A stretch of 64,000 nt of DNA from contig CM064422.1 in assembly GCA_032690845.1 (NCBI GenBank), forward strand, positions 7,130,001 to 7,194,000, written 5' to 3'. Positions 11,345-22,820 of this stretch are shown here, in pieces; position 1 is the first letter of the stretch; every line of letters starts with the position of its first letter. A program made the translations under genes and the position numbers. This stretch comes from Eleusine coracana subsp. coracana (Eukaryota; Streptophyta; Magnoliopsida; Poales; Poaceae). Under the pieces are notes generated by a model. That model was given only the letters and a program-made list of their open reading frames with translations. It did not search any database and had not been told where the DNA came from.

Positions 11345-13442
11345 AGCCCACGCAGGAGGTGAAACGAGCTAAGGTAAATCCATAGCACGGGAGCAGCTGG
11401 CTGTTTACCTCTTTTTATTTTTTCTTGTGCACTAGGTTTTTCTGCAACTCTGAAACCTGCCCCTACAACATGCGAACATTCAATTTTGGCCAAGTCTAAA
11501 ACTCCACCATTTTCAGAACATCCTGCTATGGATTTCCACTGAACAAATTACTCACACTCTCAACTAGCTGCAATTGTCACTTTGTCAGATGGCTCAAGAT
11601 TATAAATGTAAATGAAAAAAATTCTGAATTTCATATTATTCTCAGTTATTACGGAGCAGAAGAGTAGCTGAAATTGCTCTGATTTTGATTCATGAGTTTA
11701 TGCATACAGACTTGAAATGTGTCATCTTTTCACTATTAACAATGTTTCTGTTTCGTGCTCTTTTTTTTTTCTAAATAATTTTGTTTTCTGCTCTTGACAT
11801 ACCATTGTTTCCCAGGTCGTTTCTGATATCCGCGTTGGTGTCTGGAGGATGGAGAATACTGCACCCTCCTGTAGGTTCACTGACTGCATAAACAAGTTCT
11901 GTTGGTGGGGTTGTTTGTTTAGCGAATAAGGTAGTGGCATAGTTGGTTCTGTACTTTTCTCATGTGTATCTGCCATCTGATGTGTATGTGACAAGTTCAA
12001 ATTGCATGAAAAAACAATGGCGGATCTACCTGTTGCTTTGGTCTCCCTCTTTTTTCTTCTATTAAAAAAGAAAATAATAATTCTACTTGCAAATCAATAG
12101 TAGCCGTTGTCTCTCCCGTTTCGTCGCTTTCACTGGAAATTTCCAATGTCCTAACGATTAGCGTGTTCGTATTACTAATACAGTTGCTGGTAGATAGAGT
12201 ATGCCGGTGGATCTAGGATTTTAATTCGGATATGCCGGGGCAATTATTTAATTTGGTAAATTTTGAGGAATTTTTTTTTTGAGGAAATTTAATTTGGTAA
12301 ATGACTATAAAATCCGTCCAAGCAACTCGGTATACAGATAGTACACTAGAAGTGTGATAACAAATATGTAAAATCACTTAATTAAACTCAAACAAGAATA
12401 GATTTTAATATAAACAGTTCTAACATATGGAGTCTTAAATATGCACGAAGAAAGCTTCCACACTACACACCATTCAAAATAGAGAGATGAGAGCAGCAGC
12501 CTTCTTTGTTGCACATGTTACGAAATGGAGATGCGATGTCTCCCTTCCTCATCATAATCTCCGAGTTCAACTTCTATAAGCAACGAGAGTTACGAGAGAG
12601 AATCATTTGAAAAATGAAAAAAAATCTGTTGACAGTGGAAGACCATACCATACCTCAATGTCAATAGCGACCGACCTGTCTGGCCATTTCAAAGCAAGTA
12701 CACGCACGATCCGATCATGGAGCTGAGCAAATGAGCACGCCCACGACTTGGAGCAGCTAGCGAGTCCGGCTCCTCTCTGCTGGCGGATCGCCTGGCAGCC
12801 AAGCGCCAAATCCACTCGCCGCCTCGCCAAGGACGTCCGCCAGCGCCGATTGCGAACGGTTGGAGCCATGCGGTGGCGCGGCATTCAAGGCTCAGAGCAG
12901 GCGAGGTCGATCGACTTCCTCTGTTTCCTCTGTGGACCTGGGCTGTGCTTTGGGCCAATTCTGTAGTCCAGGGTATGCCGTGGCCCACCCGGCAGATGCG
13001 ATTGTATGTAGGATGAGAGAGCTGGCTGGATGCACGAGGGGGAGCAGCCTGAGCATGTAATCCGGATTCCTCAGTCCACTACCCTGCCTGACAGTCTGAG
13101 TCGCTGCAAGGAGCATTATACTGTGTTGTGGTAGTAGCAACATTCATGGAGATCACGGTGATCGTGTGAGAGTGGGCCTTCAAAGTCGTATACATGGTCG
13201 GAGGAGGAAACTCCATTTTGGCCGTGGTAGGCCTCAACAGCGGTTTCACTCACTAATTTACTACTAGTAGTTTGATTATTCCAGAGGTGTCACTGTTGTT
13301 CTTCCACGAAATGAGGAAAGGATGGTGTCGTTCAGCTGTTTTATTATACTCAACTAAAGAAAATGAGGTTAAAATTGCTGAGCGAAGTTATCACCGAGTT
13401 CGGTACGAAAAGTCCAACAAGGAAAAGAAACACATACGGATC
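11345..13442. other. PHYA 3' UTR and intergenic DNA
   Basis: The first 600 bases or so look like a 3' UTR. A possible 3'-UTR intron runs from |GTAAATCC near 11373 to CCCAG| near 11816. Beyond 12000 the DNA is AT-rich; a GC-richer stretch at about 12680-13080 has only short ORFs with no recognised domain. A poly(T) insertion with direct repeats lies at 12246-12302. Confidence 0.45.
12246..12302. mobile_element. Orphan poly(T) insertion with 16-bp target duplication
   Basis: The 16-mer ATTTAATTTGGTAAAT is present at 12246-12261 and again, identically, at 12287-12302. Between them lie 25 bases containing TTTGAGGAA, a T run and GAGGAA. A long perfect direct repeat around a homopolymer is the signature of target-primed reverse transcription in which almost only the poly(A) tail was copied. 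Confidence 0.6.
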
Positions 13443-15227
13443 TTAGAGCATCTCCAACATACGTGTAAATATACTTTCTAAATATAAATTTATTAGCAAA
13501 GTGTCCGTGTGTTGCTACGGACTTTAAAAAACAAAACACTCTTTATATAATATAATTATTAGATATATACAATATTATTGACATTTTTACATGAAAGATT
13601 ATATTTATATTACCATTGATACTTCTTAGTATATCATTTTATATATCAAAAGTAACAATTTTATCACTATTTTTTATCATATTTTAGAAGCTTTATCTGG
13701 AGGAAAAATCAATTCATGGAGTCCAGAAATAGAACTGCATTGCAATGTAATTTTGAAATTGAATACTTGCTCTAATGAAAAAAGTTAAAACACGAAAGTT
13801 GTAGATCTCGTCGAGATTTTTTCGAAACATATATGGATCATATTATTTGGACCATAGAGCTAGGAGATATGAGCCCCGTATAGAGACCTGCGCACATGAG
13901 TCTGAATCAGAACAAATATTTTTGTATCATATATTTGAAAATCAAAATTATGGGATCTGGACTTTTCTTGAATACCAAAGTTGTAGAACTTTTCGAGAGC
14001 TACGAGGTAGAGTCCGAGTTTGCCCCATTTGAGCTCCGGATGTGGGAGTTATGATTTTTGAAATTCAGTACTTAATATAAAATGTACAAAACCGATTTGG
14101 ATTCAATTTCTAACTTTGTGGACACGAAGTGGACGACCGTACCTCAATTAATAAATTATAGAGATAAAAACCCAACAAAGAATAATGCCCTCCAACAGTT
14201 CTGTAAACGTGGTTGCCAAATTTACGTTAACCCTATCTGACCCAAAACTATGCCAAGTTTGTTCACCGTTTCAGCACTCCCAATCGCCTATTTCGCGCCG
14301 TTCCCGCTCAGAAAATCGACGCGGGCCGCGCAATTCTTTGCGCCATCGACAGAGTGGTTTGGGCAGGCCGAGACTCGGGCTAATGGCAAAACTCGCAGAC
14401 GTCGTTCGCCACCACGGCTCGACTGCCGTCGGAGACGCATCCGCAGGTCAGGGCTGCTCCTACACCCAGCGTCACGACACATCCCCAGCCTCTCCCATTG
14501 CAATCCTCACCCAGAAACAGCGGGTTCCAGTCGCTGTCCGCAAGGCCATCCGTCCCCGTCGTCTCCAAGCGAAGGTCGTCCATCGCTGCCGCAAGATTTT
14601 ATCACGGTGTCATCGCTGGAAAATCTCTTCTGCTCTCATCGCATTGATTCACCGTCCCAACCCCAACTCAAACATCCCGCAAGTGAGGTAAACTAATATA
14701 TTTGCCTTCGTCCGTTAGTGAGATTAACTAAAATACTCATCTTGGTCTGCACTGAAGTTTCAAAGCTAGGTGTTGCCGAACATTGTTTTCTGAATTTGGT
14801 GATTAAATAAGCTGATTGTTGTTTCATTTGAGATTGGAAAACGAATCTTGAAAATAGTAATTGGCTGATACTTTTAGGGAAAAATGTATCATCAATTATG
14901 ACGATTTGGTGGCAAGCAACAGGATTAACAGTAGTGCCAGACTATTTTTATTTCACAATGCACACATTTTGATAAAAAGATAACATAATGCAAAATGCTG
15001 CTATTATCCTACTGCCTCTCTGTGGTGATTTCATTTTGTGAGATATAGATAATCTGACTGGTAAAACTAGTTTGCTTTCATTGTCAAACATTTCTTGTTG
15101 ATCCATGAGTGATCATTTACAAAATAAAACTCCTAGTTGTGCTGCATCCATGAAAGAAATTTGTATTGAGTTGATTATACATACTTGAATGATGTATTTT
15201 TATTATATTTCTATGTGGTTTGAATAA

Positions 15228-15475
15228 TATATCAGTTGCAGCCATTTACTGATTTGTTAAATGAGGATGAGAATGGTGTACCACTAGATTACCTTGGTAT
15301 ACCAAGTGAGGCGTTGGATTCACAGAGACTGGAAAGTACTCAATCATTGAAACCAAATCAAAAGCACAAAGAAAAAAACTTCACTGTGGATGAAGACCGA
15401 CTTCTTATTTCAACATGGTTGAATATTAGTACAGATGCTAGACAAGGTACCAATCAAACAAAAGCTTCTTTTTAA
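15228..15475 (+). pseudogene. PIF/Harbinger ORF1 (Myb/SANT-like) remnant
   Basis: The frame encodes LLNEDENGVPLDYLGIPSE, then KEKNFTVDEDRLLISTWLNI, the opening of the trihelix/Myb-like domain of ORF1 proteins in Pong-type elements (NF-x(2)-DED-x-LLIS-W). ORF1 and the transposase work together in transposition. The frame stops shortly after STDARQGTNQ and the rest of the SANT domain is not continuous; fragments such as EFQKKYYRSLQAEIMAG near 15815-15855 appear to be its eroded continuation. An upstream GC-rich exon (about 14250-14695) may be its 5' part but is not recognisable. Confidence 0.65.
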
Positions 15476-16323
15476 ACTAGGGTCCATAATTTTGTATGAC
15501 AAAAACAGAGTTGAGCTAGCAGAACATAGTTAGAACTCATTGTTACATCGTTGGATGACTATTTAAAAAGATGTGAGCATGTTTTGTGGGTACTTAAGCC
15601 ATATTGAGGCTACCAATCAGAGTGGACTGAATATTCATGACCGGGTATGCAAAGAAATTATAACTTATAAGATGAAATATATGTAGATTTCAATCCTCAT
15701 AAAATTGTGACCCAATTAGGTATCTTGCTGGTGATGAGGCTAACAACCTATAGATAAAGAAGCTGGCTGGTGATGAGAGAATTATGAGCATAGACATTAA
15801 TTTATTGAATGAGTTCCAAAAGAAGTACTATAGGAGTCTGCAGGCTGAGATCATGGCAGGTCGCATGAATTAAAAATCTATTTCAATTTTTATTATATCA
15901 AGATAAGTTTTATTATAATATATTCATTATTTCCAGAACTTAGAGAATTATTGTCTTCGACCTATTAGTGATTTTCAAACTTGAATAATTTCAATTGTGT
16001 TAAGAATTAGTAGAATTAGTGTCTTGTTATTGGTTGAAAGTCTTGAATTTTCTATACTCAAAGCAAGTAATTGTTGTTTCATAATTATAACAATATGTTA
16101 TGTGGTACTGCAATATTATATAATATGGTACAATAGCAATATAATAGTAGTATTGCACAATCACGGGTATTTAGGAATCTGAAACTAAATTTAAAATCAT
16201 TGAGTATTGTAGCAATTGTAAACAAGAATTCTTTCACGGGCACAAATGAAGGCACTATGGTGAGTAAACAGTAAGCTAATGTTGATCTGGATGGTGTTGC
16301 CACAAGTGCTCTACCAGGTCTTC

Positions 16324-17464
16324 TTAAAGTTGATAATGAGTTTCATCACTCCTTATTCTTATGTGGTTCTCAATGAATTCATCAAAATCTGTTGTCTGCT
16401 CATGGTAGGTTTCCATATTATCTCCACCCTGATCAAAACGTTCGTTTGGATCCACCGTTTCCTCATCTTCAACAGCCATATTATGCATGATAACACGAGC
16501 TATCATTATGTCCCTCAATATCTTCTCATCCCAAAGTCGAGCCTGGCCTCGAACAATAGCAAAACGAGATTGCAAAACTCCAAAAGCTCATTCTACATCC
16601 TTTCATTAATAGTGTAGTTCACTTTTGGAGCTTCTCCGTTAGCTAGGAAAAACATTGATGTCATTCAGAGATCCAGGTAAATAAAAAAAGGCATGCCAAA
16701 TCTATAAATCTTTAAAAGCAACGGCTTCTAGAATTATCGTAGGCTTATGATAGTGGCCTGAATACATACCTTGCCAGGCTGAGGGGCAATTTTTCCAAGT
16801 CCAATACATACAATCAAGCGAGCCAAGCATACCAGAAAAACCTCTTTCCTCCCCAAGTGCAAGTAATCGAGTTTTATCATCCTCATTAGGTGAACTCAAG
16901 TATTCTTCTCTAAAAATTTCAATAACAGCTTTGACAAACCTCCTGAGGCTTTCTAGGGTAGTACTTTCATCTGTAGCATCTACTGAAAATTCATAAGTTA
17001 GTATACGGAATACTGCAGTCACCTTCTAAAAACAACTTAACCCATATTGATTAGCTGCATTTATCTTTCGCACAAAGTACTCATCATGACCTTCCACGAT
17101 ATTCATTATGCGTATAAATACGTTCTTGCTCATTCCAAATCTATATTGAGAAAGGTAGTAAGATATCTATACTCTAATATATCTACACATATAATAATTA
17201 AAAATAGATATGTACAAACCTCCGTCAAAAGAAGACAGATCCATACGTAGGATCATCAGCCAAGTAATCTTGATACATTCTTGCATGACCCTCCTCTCTG
17301 TCTCGGTACATGCATAAATGACCCGGGACGGAACCACCAAGCTTTGTTTTAGGGAGTGAAAAACTTTGTACGATTTGAGCAGCTGAAAGGATAAATTCAT
17401 CATCATCATCATTCGATGAGGATTCATCCAAAAGCTGCCGGGACAGGGATGGCCGATCAGTCAT
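16324..17464 (-). pseudogene. PIF/Harbinger (DDE_Tnp_4 type) transposase remnant
   Basis: Read on the minus strand, an N-terminal part (17464 to about 17170, starting MTDRPSLSRQLLDESSS) is followed by a catalytic block at 17022-16702 with GMLGSLDCMYWTWKNCPSAW. This holds the first catalytic Asp and the diagnostic W-W-K-NCP-AWQG pattern. LPGSLNDINVF (about 16690-16660) follows with the second Asp. The last block (16575-16324) has LQSRFAIVRGQARLWDEKIL and MIARVIMHNM before the final acidic residue. Stops, frame changes and a deletion between NDINVF and QSRFAIV break the gene. The coordinates span the recognisable blocks, not an intact ORF. Confidence 0.85.
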
Positions 17465-17797
17465 GATTTCTATGGAAGCTATTCACTTCGCTGTTATATG
17501 TAAGGATGCACAAAAGAAATTAATAAATTGAATGATGATAAGGACTAGATGAACATGCATACCTACAAATGCGTCTTGCTACTGAACATGATCACCAAAG
17601 CCTCATTTTGCCTCGTTCTGCCATCGATCGCTAGGAATTCCGCCGCTTGTTGCCCATGACTCGCCAGGTCAGGCAGGCTATCGCCGATTCGCTAGGATCG
17701 GAGTTCGACTCTCCAGGGTGCCGCCGGCTCCGAGACGAAGATTTTTGGGCCTGTTAAGAAAAATAACTACAGGGCCCATGAAGAAAATGACGTGTCT

Positions 17798-18117
17798 ATA
17801 TTTTAAACTATTTTTTTTTGAGATTACACAGTACAACTCAGACACTCATAACGCACGTATACTCACCCCTATCGATACACGTACGTAAACTCTACCCTAT
17901 GAGCATCTTCAAAGACTGAGCCGGTAAAATCCTCTGGATTGACGAGGTCACCACTGGCGTCTCGCTGTCGACGGGAGCGTCGCCTACCACTAAAAGTATA
18001 ATGCCGTTAAATTCTAGGAAATTCGCTATCACAGGGAGTCGAACCTAGAATCTGAGATGCTACTAAGCCTCTTGTAACCACTAGGCTACAGACCCTTTCG
18101 CATATTTTAAACTATTT
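17798..18117 (-). mobile_element. tRNA-derived SINE with perfect 16-bp target duplication
   Basis: On the minus strand the element (18101 to 17814) begins near a Pol III A box (GTAGCCTAGTGGTTAC), carries a B box (GGTTCGACTCC), and ends in an A run (the T run at 17814-17819 on the + strand). The identical 16-mer ATATTTTAAACTATTT flanks it at 17798-17813 and 18102-18117. The SINE lies inside the PIF/Harbinger element and is therefore younger than it. Confidence 0.88.
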
Positions 18118-18290
18118 GGAAACCAAAAATTATGAATGGTTGGAGGAGACAAGTTTTTTTACTACCAATAACTCTTTAGCAACTCCCTAAATATGTGTTT
18201 AGGGACTATTTATTTTACAAACCTGTTGGAGATGCTCTTAACAGGAGTAAACGCCCTATGGTGTTGTTCCCATCCAGCACCTCCTATCAG

Positions 18291-20100
18291 GAGCATCTCC
18301 AGTGGAAGTAGCTAAATTGGGCTCCCAAATTTTATTTTGCAAGTCTACTTGTAAATTTTGAGAGTCCAATTTTGCTCCCAACTCCAATGAAGAGTTGTAA
18401 ATGGGTTGCTAAATAATATGGAACCCGCTTGTCAGGCAAAACAAAATTCTAATCTCTTCTTCGCCGATTTAATCAGCAGCTAAAGTGCATGTCGCCGCTG
18501 TCGTGCTCGCCCTGCTCCGGTGCGCTACCCGCTACCCGCCGCCGTCCCTGCTCGCCGCTAGGACCTGCATGGAGCCGAGACGCCGTGCTCGCCCTGCTCC
18601 GGCGCGTCGTGGCCCTCCGCTCAGGCCCGCTCCAAGAACAGAGACCGCCGCTCTGCCGCCCGCCTACGAACGCCGCTCCGCCGCCAGCCCGCGAACGCCG
18701 CTCGCCCATCCTCGCTCGCGGTGGGGCGAGGGAGGTGGCAGGCGGAGAGGGCATCTGATTGGGAGGGAGGCGGTGGGCCGGCGCCAGCCGGGAGGGAGGC
18801 AGTGAGGCGGTGGGACGACGGTAGGGGCAGGGAGGCGGCGGGTCAGCGGCAAGGGAGGGAGGGGGGCGACCACGGATGGTCGGCGATAGGGGGAAGGCGG
18901 CCGTTCGGCGGTGGGGAAGGCGTCGGGAGAAGAGCGCTGGAGAAGAGAGAGAAAGGGGAGAAGGCGTCGGGCGAAAAAGTGCTGGAGAAGAGAGAGAAAG
19001 GGGAAAAGAGAGGAGAAAAAATAGAAAAAGGAAAAATTAGTGGGACCCGCGTGTTTAGGAGGGGGATAGGAGGGTTGTAAATTTGACAGCCTTGAGAAAA
19101 AATTTAGGAGGGCATACAAAATGGGAGGAGGTTTAGAGCACCTCCTATACTAAAATTTAGGAGCTCAGTCCAAAATAGCAACTCCAGTGGGGCTGTTAAA
19201 GTGACTCCTATTTTTCATGTCCTCCCAAATTTTCTTTCCAGACTTCTAAATTTGCAACCCTCCCATCTCCCTCCTAAACATGTGGGTCCCACTATTTTTC
19301 TATTTTTCTATTTTTTCCTCTCTTCTCCCCTTTCTCTCTCTTCTCCAGCTCTCTTCCGCCCGACGCAGAGCCCCTCCGCCGGCCGCCCACCCTCTCCCCC
19401 CGCCATCGGCTGTCCGCCATCGTCCCCACCTCCCCCGCCGCCTCCATGCCCTTACCACCGGCCCGTCGTCTCCCTGCCCTGTTGCCGCCCCACCAGAGCT
19501 CCACTACCATTGTCGCTACGCCACCCTCCGCCGGAGCTGCGCCACCCCCCCCCCCCCCCGGCGGAACTCCACTACCGTCGTTGCGCTGTGCTGGATGTGA
19601 GGCGGCCAGATCCGCCGGTCGCGAGGCTGGCAGATCCAAAGGATGGGGCGGCACTGAGGGGGCTAGAGCAGGGCGATGCCAACGCAGAGGGGTGCCATGG
19701 AGAGGGTCGGAGCTCGCCCCGGTCGACCATGCCCGAGCGCGACATCGGGGAATGCGGGGCCAGGTGCCCCTTCTACTCCATAGCCGGCGGCTCCCTTCCC
19801 TCCCTCCATGGTGGTGTCCAGGGCGATGCGGCCGTCCTCAAGACCGGGTGCAGCGGGGCAGCTCAGGACCGGGTGCGGGTACGCCAGTGCTGGAGAGGTG
19901 TGGGAGGCGGAGGCTTCAGCAGCGGCGGCGGCGGAGGGAGCAGGTCGGCGGCGGGGAATGAGCGTCGGGAGCGATTGGAGAAGTTTTTGTTTTTTTTTCT
20001 AATAAGCGGGTCCCATGTAAAATAGGAGTCCATTTACAATCCTTCACTGGAGTTGGGAGCAAAATTAAGCTCCCAAATTTTATAAGTGGGCTTGCAAACT
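18291..20100. repeat. Large imperfect palindrome of GAGCATCTCC-type terminal-repeat elements
   Basis: The left end (18291-18440: GAGCATCTCCAGTGG..., GCTCCCAAATTT...) is the inverse of the right end (about 19995-20100, continued at 23508-23550 after the mariner insertion). Inner arms at about 18930-19125 and 19200-19385 are also inverted copies, sharing for example GTGGGTCCCAC and CTCTCTTCTCC. The centre lies near 19165. The GC-rich arms explain the long proline- or alanine-rich ORFs seen here in many frames. Best reading: two related non-autonomous elements head to head, or one foldback element. Family is not certain; the termini resemble Tourist/PIF MITEs but I see no clean target duplication. 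Confidence 0.65.
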
Positions 20101-20145
20101 ACTCCCTCCATCCTTTTATCTCCCTCCTCTAAGGCAGTGGCACAG

Positions 20146-20189
20146 CGACCAACAAACTCTTAAAGAACGACCAACAAACTCTTAAAGAA
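20146..20189. repeat. Subterminal tandem repeat of the mariner element (2 x 22 bp)
   Basis: The 22-mer beginning CGACCAACAAACTC occurs twice in perfect tandem at 20146-20167 and 20168-20189, just inside the left terminal repeat. Subterminal repeats are possible transposase-binding sites; that role is inferred. Confidence 0.7.
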
Positions 20190-20680
20190 CGTGGCCTGGC
20201 TCCTCGGTTTCGTGGCAACATAAAACTGAAATTCCGTTTTGCATGGGGGTATCAAATACTGGTCCCACACAGCAACCAGTAGCGCCACTCCGCGAGCCAT
20301 GCAATTACTTCGGCAAGCCTTCCGCCTCCTCAGCATGCATGCAGATTTTCTCGCGCCATGGATGGAAATTTCCGCATGTCATGAAAATCATGTCCCGCCA
20401 TGCCAAACTGAAAACCAAAATTCAGTCCCGCCTTGGCAAAACTGAAAGTGAAAATCACTCAACCCTTCTTTCCTTTCTTGCCGCCACGATTTTGATTAAG
20501 CCTCCAATTGAAATACAAAAACGAAAATGTGCTGCCGTGTATCAAAACTGAAAAGTGGGCGCCATGCAATTGGATTGGCGCCTACATCAGAATCGAAAAC
20601 CTGTTCGTCATGGCCCTATATATGCGTGCCATTGCAGGCTGGATGCCCATCAGTTCTTCCCCACTCATTGTCTCTAATCC

Positions 20681-22554
20681 ATGGCTTCACCAGGCTTTGA
20701 TCTAAACCAAGAGCCACCTGATCTTGAGGTCAATGGTCCAATAGATTGGAATGAAGTAGGAGAGTGGGAGGGCCCTGCTCATGATTTGGACTACGACATG
20801 GTGTGGCATGATGAAGAAGACATTCTCGATCTTACCATTGCATCCGAGGAAGAAGATGACGATCTGATCATGGGTAAATGTTTCCTACTAAAAAACCCGA
20901 GGAGTATTAGCTTTTCTGTTTTCAGTTCATATCAGTTGCAAATAATTACTCAAATTAACGTGTGCAAATAGGACATGTTGCTGCTGCTGGAGAAGATGTA
21001 GGTGCACACGGTTTTGATCTCAACATGATGCCGGAACTTGAGCAGGAAATCGATCTCAACATGATAACGGAACTTGAGTAGGAAATCGATCTCAACATGA
21101 TGCCGGAACTTGAGCAGGAAATCGATCTCAACATGGCGGCAGGTGGAGGTATCATGAAAAAACTTTGATTACTGTACCCATTTTACATAGGGTAAGTTCT
21201 GTTAATTTGTTTGCTTATTTTTTCCATTTCAATTTGATTTTGCATTATTCAGAATCAAATAGAAAGAGAAGACGATTCTATTTAAATGACTTGAAGGTGG
21301 CCATATACTTAGAGTTGTTGTCAAAGGCAGATCCAACTCTGCGGCACCATGGGGTTTCTAAAGCACGTGCCCTCAAGTTTGATGTGCCACTAAGAACTGT
21401 ACAGCTTATATGGTTTAATGGCCAGAATGGAGGTATTGAAGCTGTGAAAAATAAGTATTCACAGAATTGTGGTAGGAAAAAGATAGAAATAGATGCTGAA
21501 GCCATCAAAGCCATTCTATTGCATGAGCGCACTACCCTTGTGGAACTTGCTGGTAAGCTCGGTGTTTTCGTCGACACACAAATGACATCAAACCTACCTT
21601 AACTGATGAAAACAAAAAGGCCCGTGTTGCATTTTGCTTGTCCATGCTTGTTCCAGGTTCTTTAAGTTTCAAACCATTGTACAATGTTGTGTACATTGAC
21701 GAGAAATGGTTTTATAGAACTAGACGGAACCAAAAGTATTATCTTGCGAATGATGAAGAAAGACCAAAAAGAGATTGTAAGAGCAAGAATTTCATAGAAA
21801 AGCTTATGGTCCTTGTTGCTCATACTAGGCGTAGGAACAACCAGCAAGGTGTATGCACATTCGATGGTAGAATTGGCATGTTTCCATTTGTGTTCAAAGA
21901 GCCAGCAAAAAGATCAAGTGTTAACAGGCTAAGAGGTATGCCATTATGTATACTTCAACTTTATAGATTATTTCGTGTGTCGTACTAATCATTTTTTTAT
22001 GTTTAGGCACCTTGGTTACCAAAGCGATGACATCAGTTACAAAGGAAGTCAGCCGTGATTTTCTTGTGAACAAGGTCGTGCCGGCTATCAAGGTCAAGTG
22101 GCCAGCTGAAGAAAGAGGACTGCCAATATTCATTCAGCAGGACAACGCTAAGACTCATATTGCTATCAATGATGTAGAGTTTCTACAAGTTGCACAAGCT
22201 GATGGGTGGGACATACGTTTAGCGTGCCAGCCGCCGAACTCACCCGACCTTAATGTGTTAGACCTTGGTTTTTTTGCAGCTATACAGTCGTTGTTTCATA
22301 AGGGTACTCCGAACAACATCGATGAAATTGTGGAAAGGATCAATAAAGTATATCAAGAATACCCGGTTGATAGATCAAATCGTATTTTCCTAACACAACA
22401 AGGCTGCATGATGGAGATAATAAAGTGTAACGGAGGACACCACTATGATATCCCACACATGAGAAAGAAACACTTAGAGATGATGGGTACTCTACCGGAT
22501 AGCTTGGAGTGTCCAATTGAAATCTATAACCAGGCTGTACAATTTGTGGGTTAG
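20681..22554 (+). pseudogene. Mariner-like transposase (DD39D), disrupted
   Basis: Exon 1 (20681-20880) encodes MASPGFDLNQEPPDLEVNG plus an acidic stretch. Exon 2 (from about 20974) encodes about three copies of a DLNMMPELEQEI repeat, with an in-frame TAG at 21079-21081 where the other copies have CAG. Exon 3 (from about 21252) has the N-terminal DNA-binding region, ending at ELAGKLGV; a deletion and frame change near 21560 remove part of the helix-turn-helix linker. The catalytic core follows: YIDEKWF (first Asp), QQDNAKTH (second Asp) and NSPDLNVLDLGFF (third Asp), with exactly 39 residues between the second and third Asp, the plant mariner spacing. A short intron lies near 21935-22005. The stop and deletion should make it non-functional. 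Confidence 0.9.
20998..21136 (+). repeat. 36-bp tandem repeat inside the transposase leader
   Basis: Units of GATCTCAACATGATGCCGGA plus AACTTGAGCAGGAAATC (36-37 bases) recur in tandem from about 21017 to 21136. They encode a 12-residue acidic repeat (DLNMMPELEQEI). The second unit carries CAG to TAG and ATGCCG to ATAACG changes. Confidence 0.75.
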
Positions 22555-22820
22555 GCTACTTTAGAGTATCATGACTCGTATGTACTGTAACTCTTGTAAT
22601 CATGGCCTAAGTATTCTGAGATTTTTATGCTATCCATATGTTGCATGTATAAATAAAGTAGACATGAACTATAGGTAAACAATGGATAGTAAATCAAGTT
22701 CTTAAGAAAGCATGAACTACATAAACTTCATCAATTATTAACGGACACAAACCATCACTTCTAGAAATGTCCAAGTCCGATCCGAAGCAGTCTAACTGCA
22801 GTAGTGTGAACATCAGAATC

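Larger units (their letters stand above)
13443..18240. mobile_element. PIF/Harbinger DNA transposon, 4.8 kb, degenerate
   Basis: The element runs 13446-18237. It starts GAGCATCTCCAACA and ends with the inverted copy TGTTGGAGATGCTC, and is flanked by TTA on both sides (13443-13445 and 18238-18240), the 3-bp target site of PIF/Harbinger. It holds a Myb-like ORF1 remnant on the + strand and a transposase remnant on the - strand, the usual divergent two-gene layout of this superfamily. Both are broken, so the copy is probably not autonomous. A SINE sits near its right end. Confidence 0.88.

Noticed and set aside
12603..13143. Possible small gene in the GC-richer stretch after PHYA
   Set aside because: Overlapping ORFs on both strands, none with a domain or plausible exon continuation.
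17814..18101. tRNA gene suggested by A and B box motifs
   Set aside because: The boxes belong to a SINE with an A tail and target duplications; no cloverleaf or anticodon stem is apparent.
18473..20025. Long Pro/Arg/Ala-rich ORFs in several frames on both strands
   Set aside because: They overlap one another in the GC-rich arms of the palindromic repeat and have no domain, so composition explains them.
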